Shown here piece by piece: positions 55,401-64,000 of a stretch of DNA of 64,000 nucleotides; the first letter of the stretch is position 1; each line of letters starts with the position of its first letter. The notes beneath the pieces are model-generated. The model was given only the letters and a program-made list of their open reading frames with translations, had not been told where the DNA came from and searched no databases. Origin of the DNA: Vermamoeba vermiformis (lineage: Eukaryota; Tubulinea; Echinamoebida); the NCBI GenBank assembly GCA_045837725.1, contig JBEWZL010000049.1, forward strand, positions 62,001-126,000. The letters run 5' to 3'. The translations under genes and the position numbers were made by a program.

Positions 55401-57397
55401 CTTCCTTGCGCACGTAGAAAGCGTGGAAGAACAAGAACTTAAGCGCGTAGATCGTCAAGGCCTCATCTTTGAAGGCGAGAGGAGTGCGAAGCATGAAGTA
55501 GATCTGATCCAAAGCAACGCTACGCTTAATATCGACAATCTTTTGCTTGCCTTGCTCGACGTTTGTTTCACCCTCACTATTGATAGATATTAGCACTATA
55601 ACAGCATCCTATTAGAGCACTTACAGGTCCTCTTCTTTAACGTGAACTTCATTGAAGTCGTTAATAGCCTTGTTCAAATATTCGTGGGCCTTTTCAGCGC
55701 TAACATGAGCCAACAAAGCCGAGACAGTTCTAACAAGAGCATTAATATAGGCTCGCTTTGTATTATCGTTTGTTGCGTACTTGGTCTGTGACTTGGCATC
55801 AAAGCTCTTCGAGTTGTCTTGCCCTTGCAATGCCTCTAACAATGCAGCGGCAGCAGCTTCACTCTTAGCTCCAGAGGCAGTAATAGAAGACAACTATATA
55901 CGATTAGAACATAGTAGATTAAATTTTGAGCAAGATCTACGTACCACTCGCTTAGCGGCTTGATAAGAGACTTCTTTCTTGAGAGTGGCTGTCTTGGCCA
56001 ATGAATCGACAATCTTAGGTGTTAAGACCATAGCAGCAAGAGCACCATCGATCTTATCGAACAACAAAGCCATCACGTGCAAGCCCATGTAACGAGCTGA
56101 TTTGCTGGCTTCAGATCCCAAACATTCGTCGAAGAGCTCTTTCATGGACTCAACAAATGCTCCAGGAGCGTCGCGCGATGCCAATTCCTCGAAGAGGTGA
56201 GGCCATACTGAATGGAATTTAGGGAATGCGTTTGCAGCTTTCTGCATTATAATAACATTAGGATCTGGAACTGACGAGTTTGTACGATTAACTTACCATC
56301 AACGCAGGCTTAAGTGTGGCGAAGTTCTTGCTTGAGATTAACTTAGATGACTTCCATTGGCCTCCAAGGGTAGTAACGTCAAACTAGAATGAAAGATTAG
56401 CTGGATCCATCCAAGGCTTCATTTTAAAGTCATTGTTACCTTGAATGTTTTCTTCATGTAGATTATTAACAACAAAGCGTCAGGTGATAATTCTTCGCTT
56501 GGAACTGAAATTTTGGGGAGTAATAAAGGCTGAATGTATTTCTCGTAATGTTCTTTTTTGAATTGGCTCAATGTACTGCCAACGACATCAAAGCAAAGTT
56601 CTCCTAAAAATTCTTTCTTTTTAGCATCGCGCAATAATTCTCCAATAATAACGGCTGCGACTTCTTTCATGTAAGTTTCAACTTCGGATTTTGACAGGGA
56701 AGCGACATCGCTCTATGGTATTGAATAAATTAATCAATCGTAATTAAGTTATAATATAGCGAAGTAAATATACCTCTAATCGCTTGGATCTGGCGAGGGT
56801 GGCCAATCCAAAAATGCGACCGAACAACTGTTCACGGGGAGCCTTGCCCTTAATCTCCTTTCCTTTTACTTCATTCTCTGCCATAATGGTATCCAATGCG
56901 GTCTTTGTTGAAACGCTAGGGAATGTCTTCAAAATCTGGATTGAGATTAGAAATGGATCCAAACCATCCAGCGTGTAATGAGATTATACGTCAAGGAATA
57001 TTTCATATATCAATAAACCTGTTTTTTCGAAATATTTTCGGGTTTATAACCGATAAAAAATCGCGATCAGCGAGTGCGATGCGAGATTTGTCAAAAAAAT
57101 AATTACCTCAGTAAGGACTGTAGCAAAACCTTGGCGAGCACCATCTCTCGATGATGCCAAACCCTTGCACAAACGCTTGACTGTGTATTGAAGTTCAAGG
57201 CAGTGATCGCCTGATTTGGATTCAGCTTTCTCGAACTCAGCTTGTTTATCAATAACAGTCTTTAAGAGTTCGGTACCAGCTGAGGTTCTTGTTTTAAGAT
57301 CCATCGACGCGAGGTCAGTGAAGAGTTGAAGAAACTCTGGACTGTACTTCAGCCCGACCTTCTGTACTTGCTTGGAGTGGTTATGAGTATCTGCCAT
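52448..57397 (-). CDS. POL5: Pol5/MYBBP1A-like nucleolar protein
   Basis: A large gene with more than a dozen exons, start MADTHNHSKQVQKVGLKY at 57397. The N-terminal half is a HEAT-type array with signatures of the DNA polymerase phi/Pol5/MYBBP1A family: KRLCKGLASSRDGARQGFATVLTE, REQLFGRIFGLATLARS, LSPDALLLIIYMKKTF, HSVWPHLFEEL. A central acidic block (about 54320-54150; Asp/Glu runs) follows LLREIVSQVFVSFIADWSAEC. The C-terminus is a Lys/Gln-rich basic tail (KRPNKKQKQ). In yeast this protein acts in rRNA synthesis and ribosome assembly in the nucleolus. It is shown to be one gene by continuous family similarity on one strand. Exact splice sites in the middle were not all resolved. Confidence 0.88.
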
Positions 57398-57599
57398 TCT
57401 TGCAAGTATATGTGTTGTATTATCCAATACAATAAACAAACTGACGATGGTGCGCGATCCGTCAAAAAAATTCAGACTGCAAAAACTCAGCAGCAAAAAA
57501 AAGTTAGGCAAACGAAACATCAAAATAAGCTGACAACAACAAGCTAGTCATTAGCTTCGTACAAGAGCAAAATCGTATTTTACTCTTTGTATTATACAA

Positions 57600-58857
57600 A
57601 TGCAAAATGCAACCGGACCTACACAAGATATTCGGGAAGATGTAATATACAGATACGTTTTTAACCTTGCAAACCCCGAAACAAGAGCTGCAGCTTTGCT
57701 CGAACTTAGCAAGCGACGAGAAGAGGTGCCTGATCTCGCACCTATTCTATGGTACAGCTTTGGAACTATTGCAGCGCTATTGCAAGAGATAGTCGCAGTC
57801 TATCCGCTGCTGTCACCACCAAAGCTCAAAGTCTCTCAATCAAATCGAGTATGCAATGCACTTGCCCTTCTTCAGTGTGTAGCATCTCATCGCGAAACGA
57901 GGACCTTGTTCCTAAATGGTAAGAGGAAAATTTTATCATTATAGAAAAATCTATTTATTATGCTTCAGTAATTTTATTTACAACCGAATCATTCGAATAT
58001 GTTACAAACAACATTATGTGATAATTTATATACCAGCATTGCCACAAGAAAAAATCGTCTAATTTTTTATCAATTTAATCTAGCCCACATCCCTTTGTTT
58101 CTGTACCCCTTCTTGAACACAAGCACTAAATCACGACCCTTCGAGTACCTTCGATTGACGAGCTTGGGCGTTATCGGTGCCTTGGTGAAGGTAAATAGCC
58201 ACTTGCTTACGATCAGATGACGTAACATTGACCGGAGCTAATTTTACTCTTAAAGATGGACGATTCGGAAGTGATCAATTTTCTCTTATCTACTGAGATC
58301 ATTCCGTTGTGTCTGCGCATCATGGAGACCGGTAGCGAGCTCTCTAAGACAGTCGCTACGTTCATAGTGCAGAAAATTTTGCTTGACGATATGGGCCTCA
58401 GCTACGTGTGCGCCACCGCTGCTCGATTCTACGCAGTTAGCAGTGTGTTGATGGGCATGGTTCAGCAGCTGGTAACTCAACCTTCTCAGCGGCTACTGAA
58501 GCACATTATTCGGTGCTACCTCCGCCTCGCAGACAATCCGAGGTAAGTTTTAGCCGCAAAGTTTTTCAGCATCGATTTCGAAATAATTAGAGCTTAAAAT
58601 GATGTCATTATGATAGGAAGAGGATGAATATTAACATGTTTCCAATTTTTCAACCTGATTAGCTCCAAATTAATTATTTTGTTTCACATCTGTTACTGCA
58701 ATCAATTTCTAACTTCTTAATCAGAGCCCGCGAGGCGCTGAGGTCTTGCCTACCTGATGCCTTTAAGGATGGCACGTTCCTGCCCTACCTAACGGACGAT
58801 CAACCCACCGCCCGTTGGTTAGCGCAACTTCTCGAAACTGTACAGCGTGATATGTAA
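57600..58857 (+). CDS. CNOT9: CNOT9/Rcd1 subunit of the CCR4-NOT complex
   Basis: Four exons, about 280 residues, almost all armadillo repeats and highly conserved: [122 protein letters not shown]9 binds NOT1 and GW-type or Nanos-type partners and links mRNA decay factors to the deadenylase. Length and domain agree with the family. The promoter is shared with Pol5, transcribed the other way 200 bp upstream. Confidence 0.96.
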
Positions 58858-59143
58858 GAATAACTTGTAACATCTTGTACCTCATAATGTAATATACGAT
58901 GGTAAATAGAATAAAATCGTTTTTTTATGCACGGCGCGTTTTTTGTTCGGTTTGTTCAGATGCCCGCCAAAACATTTTTTAAATTTCCCGCCCTTTTGTG
59001 GCCCACGTGATCGTGTGTCCGTTACACAGGCACAAAAGCCTACGCGCGCTTGTCAGTTTTATTATGCAACAAGTGTTGTTGAACACTAATCATTAATTTG
59101 ATTACTAACCACCCACCTTTTTTTTCTTGCAGGATAAGTCGCA

Positions 59144-60396
59144 ATGGCCGCTAGTGTAAGTTATTAACACTGCAATTTGATCGTATCTAAGCAATCACAT
59201 CTAACGTAGCTTCTTACAACCGACAGGTCGAAGCCGTAAACTCTTTCACTCGTGAATTTTTGATTCAATTCGAGCAGGTAAATATCAACGTGCAAGCTCA
59301 TGATTTAATTCGTGCTCACATCCTGTCTTGTTTAGAAAGTCTCTGTTCCTTCTCAATTGAAAGAACGCATCTTTGAACTCGTCCTCTCAAGAGGAGAGGC
59401 GTTGGCTGTCAAGAAGCCCAAGGTAAATTGAATTTATTTTCTCATCGGCATCTGATTTTTATTAACTTGTAATTCTTCAATTAGGTTAAGCGCCCCGCTC
59501 AAACTGATTCTGACGTGGCCTCAACTAAGACCGCTTCTAAGACTTTGGTCAAGGCTAAATCGCAATCTGCCATCCAAAAGCCCGCCAAAAAGTCAACCAA
59601 GGCTGAAGAGAACGCCGTCGCTGTCGTCGCTAAGCCCGCGATTAAGGTTGCTGCCGAGAAGCCCGCCCAACCTGCTAAGGAACGAAAGGCTCTGGCTCCA
59701 ATCGTTGCCAACAAGACTTCAACTGCCTCCGCTTTGAAGCCCAAGAACGTTACTATTGCCGCCCCTAAGGCTACCACTGCTGCTGCCGTCGTTGCCAAGA
59801 CTGCTGCTCCTTCTAAGGCTGTCGCTGTCGATAAGGAGAACGACGCCAATGCTGCTAAGAGCTCCGTAATCAACATTGCCAAGGGTGTTGCTGCTATCAC
59901 CAAGGCCGCTCTCAAGCCTCAAGTGCAAAAGCCTGCTGTTGCCAAGACAGTCAAGCCTGCCGCTCCTGTCGCCGTTGCCGCCAAGCCTGTGCCCGCCATT
60001 CCTCAAGAGGATGAAGCTCCTGAGGGTGGTGAGTCAGACGAGGCTCGTCTCCGTGCTCGTCAAAAGCAAATCGAGTACGGCAAGAACACCGATGGCTACA
60101 GAAACTACGTCGCCAAGGTGCCCAAGGACCAACGCGTCAAGGGCATGCCCTCTACTCCTGACAAGTACCAAAAGTGCAGCAAGCGCAGCTGGGACGGTCA
60201 AGTTCGCAAGTGGCGCCGTCAGTTGCACGCTTACGACCCTGCTCCCGCTCCCCTCAGCGACGACTTGGACCTCATCGATGGCGAAGACTTGTCGACTCGC
60301 TTCAACGAGCTTCAATTGGGTCAAGGATCCTTGAAGGCTACTGACGCTTTCTCCTTGGAGGACAAGCCCAGAGCCGTCAAGGTCTTGCAGTTCTAA
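59144..60396 (+). CDS. SLBP: Histone stem-loop binding protein (SLBP) with long basic N-terminal region
   Basis: Four coding exons, 353 residues. The RNA-binding domain (about 240-312) is clear: RLRARQKQIEYGKNTDGYRNY, VPKDQRVKGMPSTPDKYQKC and SKRSWDGQVRKWRRQLHAYDP. It holds the family's YGKNT and SRRSWD-like motifs; TPDK replaces the usual TPNK. SLBP binds the 3' stem-loop of replication-dependent histone mRNAs and guides processing and translation. Before it, residues about 50-225 are an Ala/Lys/Pro/Val-rich, histone-H1-like stretch (for example KPAKKSTKAEENAVAVVAKP), which is not typical of animal SLBP. The C-terminus is acidic, then ends RAVKVLQF. Codon bias suggests strong expression. Confidence 0.93.
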
Positions 60397-60592
60397 ACAA
60401 TTTTCCTCTTGTATAGTCGGATTGTATTATTGTTATTATATGTGCATAAAGGTTGTTAATCAAAAGCTGGTCCAAATTTTCTTTCGCGATCGCAGGCACG
60501 TGCCTGGCAAATTATTCTTTTGCGCTGGTTGCGCTGTTATTTCCAGCATCTCATAAGCAAAGCAACAATTAGCTTGCTACCTCAGATTAAAC

Positions 60593-62264
60593 ATGAGCCG
60601 CACGTATATTTCTCGAACTGAGTGCTACGAGGTGCTTGGCATCCAAGAAGGTGCCTCTGAAGATGAAATCAGGTATTTATATAGTGCCGATCTTATTACA
60701 GGCATTTTATTTATCAAAAGTTGCACGCAAATATTCCAAGAAGTCCCTTTAGTTTTGAACGGCAGATCGGATGTCCTAAACTCGAACAATTATCATTATT
60801 TTGTTTTATTATCAACAAGTTATAATAATTCTCATATGTTAATTATCTCTTTGAAAAATACTTATTCTGATCTTTTGACAAATAATGATTTATTTATTTA
60901 AACCAGACGGGCCTACAAGAAGCTTGCTTTGAAGCATCATCCTGATAAGAATAACAATAGTGAAGAGAGTACAGCGAAATTTAAAGAGATTTCTACAGCC
61001 TATCAAAAATTAACCAAGCCGTAAGCACGATCTTCGAGGATTTGATTTTGGCGGGACTAATTCCTTATTTTAGCGATTTTGAAGATGACGAGGGCGATTT
61101 TGACTTCACAGACATGAATGAAATGTTTATGCAAGTTATTATGTCCCGTTTGTTTGGCATGAATCCGTTCATGCAAAGAGGACCTGTCTTTATCAATCCT
61201 GGTGGCTTCGGAGGGTTCCATTTCCGTAAGTTTGAAGTAATGGACTGATATTCTACCGAGACAAACGCCCTATGTTAATATAGACGACATGTACGATGAC
61301 GAAGACGATTATTATGACGAAGAAGATGATGATGAAGACGACGAGCACAATTATTTCCACGATCATCCGTTCTTCCATTACAGACCTCACGCGCACTACC
61401 ACGATGACGAGGACGAAGAAGAGTACGACGAAGACGAGGACGAAGGTGAAGAGAGTCCTATGGATGAAGAAGCTCGCCGTCGATTCTGGCAAGCTAGAAT
61501 GCGTGCTTATTACGATGACGACGATGACGATGAAGGCGAAGAATATGACGATGATGATGAGGCTGAGGAAGATCTTGACGCCGATGAAGATGACAGTATC
61601 GATCCTGCCAAAGTCGGTGACGAGCGATACAAACACACGTTCAAGTACAACCCTCATCCACTCGCAGCAGCTATTAGAGACAGCGAGTACGGAGTGTTCA
61701 CAGATATGTTGGAAGATCATCCTGAATACGCCACTGCCAATCTTGGTGCTGGCAATACTGCCATGCATTTCTGCGCTAGATTTGGTCGCGTTCGCTTCGC
61801 TAACTATTTGTGCGATCACGGTGGCCTTCAAACAATTGCTTTGCGCAACGAGAAAGAGGAGAGCCCTATTGAGGTAATGTCTTTAACTTACATTCAATTG
61901 GATAGCGTTGCTAATTCGTGGTGATTAGATTGCCGAGGCTTATGCACACAAGTCAGTGGCAGCTTTCAGAGAGATTGCTGCTCGCGCACGCAAACAAGCT
62001 AGAAAGGACGAACAAGAGAGCAAAGCTAAGCAACAACAGCAGCCTAAGAAAAAGAACAACAAGAAGAATAAGAAGTACAAGAACACGCAGAAGAACAGCG
62101 ATAAGAAGAAGCCAGAGAGCGGTGCTAATCCTACCACAGGGGCCAATGGCAATAACGGCAAAGCAGCGGAGAAAAAAGTGCAAGAAGAGAGCGATGAGGA
62201 AGATGAGGGTGTTTCATTTGGTCAAAATGTCTTCTCCGTGCTTCAAGGCGCCAACAAGAAGTAA
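60593..62264 (+). CDS. DnaJ protein with acidic region and ankyrin-like repeats
   Basis: Exons 60593-60672, about 60906-61020, about 61075-61226, about 61284-61873 and about 61928-62264. The J domain starts [18 protein letters not shown] and holds the HPD motif in [11 protein letters not shown], needed to stimulate Hsp70. A Phe/Gly/Met-rich stretch ([16 protein letters not shown]) and a long Asp/Glu/His/Tyr-rich region (61289-61600) follow. Next are ankyrin-like repeats ([43 protein letters not shown]) and a Lys/Gln-rich coiled coil. Unlike the canonical type I form there is no Cys-rich zinc domain. The first intron (233 bp) is longer than usual and contains nested inverted repeats. Confidence 0.87.
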
Positions 62265-62433
62265 TTGAAAGGACACTTGTCTTATCTAATGCTTTTGTTA
62301 TTCGCGGTCTAGATTAAGTTTTGTACCGGTTGTAAATATAGGTTTTTGTTGCTGAAAAGAGGAATCTTTTAAATTTTGTCAAGCTGCATCCATTTATTTT
62401 TGTAACCCAACATGTTGGCAATACGACCTCATT

Positions 62434-64000
62434 ATGAGCTCTAATAAGGATTTTAAAAAACGAAGGGGCGAAGACGAAATGGATGATAGAGAACAAAAGC
62501 GTCGACGAGGAGATCACGAGGGTGATCGCTCAAGATCTTATTATAATTCTCGATCTACGGACAAAAAAAGACACAACAGGAATAATTACAATAATGGGCA
62601 AAGCCAGAACTATTCAAATAATAGAAAATCGTCCAAAAATTATACAGATCGCAATAATAATTTAGCCTATTCACCAAAAAATTATAATCAGCCTCAATAT
62701 CGAAGAAAAGAGTCGGATGATCATAATAGAAATATTGAGAAAAAAGAGTACAAGAAGAAGCTCACCATCCATCTTGTTTCAGATAACACGACACAGCACG
62801 CAGGAAATAATAGGACCCTGCATTTCAATTTTGTAAATAATAATATTAAGAGTAACCAATCGAATCAAAGTCCTCAACAACCCAAAGTGTCAAGCCCATC
62901 CACGAATGACACAAAAACAGAGCCAGCGCCACCTCTTCCAGGCTATTACTACGACCCCGATATCAATAGGTACTTTAAAGTGCCACCGACAGGCACAGTA
63001 ATGTACAAGAAGTACCAAGAGGCGTTGAAAAAGGCCGAGGAAAAGGATCGCAAACAGAAAGAGGAGAGGCAGCAGCGAGAGGAAAAAGAAAGAATAGAGC
63101 GTGGTGTAAATATATCTATATTAAGCGACAAATATAAGAGTCCATTATCAACTCTTATACGAAGAGAAGCTGGTAGATCTCAACGACCGAAAGAATTTGT
63201 ATCGTAAGTGGAATCAATTTTGAATATTCTTATGCTAATATCTATATTTAGCAAATCATTAGCAACGTTATTCAAGCGGATAGAATGCCGCTATAATTTT
63301 CCTTGGCCACTTCCTGACACAGAATGTTATGACATGATTGTACAGAACGATGAGACACTGATAACTGGTTTAAGAGACGGCCAATTCATGTACGTCAAGT
63401 TACTACATGGACTTATAACCTGACATCATGACTCGCAGGGTTGATAAACTTGAATGGAGAGACAAAGATATTTATGTCAAAGGATTGTGCACGACAGAAT
63501 CGAGTTCAGTACGTTAAGACTATCATAATAATTGTTAACATACATTATTGCAGATAAGCTCGGTGGGATTTCATTCAAAGCACAAGACAATGTACAGGTA
63601 GAGTAATTCTCTATTTAAGTTTAATTTTATTGACCGGATATCCGCATTTAGTTCGACTATCCTAGGAGGAGGTCGTAGCGGCGAATTAAAGCTATATAAT
63701 TCGCGCCTTCAGTGCGAACATGTAACGAAGCTGCGCAAAGGTTCAATGTGGTGTCATCAATGGTCTGCGAATGGACAATACATTTCTATGGGCATCAGCA
63801 AGGGTGCCATGATCCTTGATACTGTCACAACGAAGGTGATAAATTGTTTCACTGAAAAGAGCGATGTTTTTGCACAAGCGTTCACTGAAAACGTATGTCA
63901 GATCTACCTGTACAAACATTGTTTCATTTTCGAACTAATCTATTCTCAAGAGCAATATATTATTGAATGGATCACGCGATGGCAAGATTCGCACGTTTGA
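62434..64000 (+). CDS. DCAF4: DCAF4-like WD40 protein, 3' end outside the window
   Basis: The first exon (62434-63206) encodes a basic Arg/Asn/Ser-rich region, then LPGYYYDPDINRYFKVPP, a motif at the start of the conserved part of DCAF4, and a charged helix KKAEEKDRKQKEERQQ. Small exons follow (KSLATLFKRIECRYNFPWPL; VDKLEWRDKDIYVKGL; ISSVGFHSKHKTMY; TILGGGRSGELKLYNSRL; WCHQWSANGQYISMGISKG), giving the first WD40 blades. DCAF4 proteins bring substrates to the CUL4-DDB1 ubiquitin ligase. The gene runs past the window end. Start at the ATG at 62434; no better upstream start. Confidence 0.82.

Overview
The window comes from a compact nuclear genome of a unicellular eukaryote. Genes sit 50-500 bp apart on both strands. 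Nearly all carry spliceosomal introns, mostly 36-60 bp, with GTAAGT- or GTACGT-like donors and TAG/CAG acceptors. All three stop codons are used in the standard way. The gene mix (GBD/FH3-FH1-FH2 formin, CCDC47, SLBP, CENP-S, DCAF4-like, Crinkler-RHS-type NTPase, many LRR and secreted proteins) would fit a free-living protist such as an amoebozoan. That placement is inference only; no rRNA or other marker is present.

Layout. 1-8.5 kb: tail of a multi-pass membrane protein, mitochondrial ribosomal protein uS9m, an LRMDA-like LRR protein, a small membrane protein, and the ribosome-quality-control nuclease VMS1/ANKZF1. 8.8-14.1 kb: a formin and a SAP-domain protein. 14.2-19.2 kb, minus strand: two secreted or surface proteins, an unknown 410-aa protein and a four-finger C2H2 protein. 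19.4-28.2 kb: an LRR protein, a CAMK-type kinase, an ArfGAP1 homologue and a chimeric-looking NTPase gene. 28.2-39 kb: a poorly coding stretch, then two LRR genes, one split by a whole-looking Ty3/gypsy element with identical LTRs. 39.2-46.8 kb: CCDC47-like ER protein, a tRNA-like locus, mitochondrial citrate synthase, CENP-S, a GPI-type surface protein and a small Cys-rich protein. 47-64 kb: glycyl-tRNA synthetase with alternative first exons, F-box protein, DUF1348/NTF2-like protein, Pol5/MYBBP1A, CNOT9, SLBP, a DnaJ-ankyrin protein and the start of a DCAF4-like WD40 protein.

Functional links are those of a general housekeeping region, not an operon: mitochondrial translation and TCA cycle (uS9m, GlyRS leader, citrate synthase), nascent-chain and ER quality control (VMS1, CCDC47, DnaJ), nucleolar and RNA biology (Pol5, CNOT9, SLBP, intronic snoRNAs), cytoskeleton and vesicle traffic (formin, ArfGAP), and chromosome or ubiquitin functions (CENP-S, F-box, DCAF4).

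The most interesting signals lie between or inside the genes. They are: two almost identical 84-nt elements, each in the sense orientation in an intron of an unrelated gene, with perfect C and D boxes and a 12-bp terminal stem; a long imperfect hairpin in a citrate synthase intron; a GlyRS gene able to make cytosolic and mitochondrial forms by alternative first exons; and an NTPase gene whose body is almost free of CpG while its first exons are CpG-rich.
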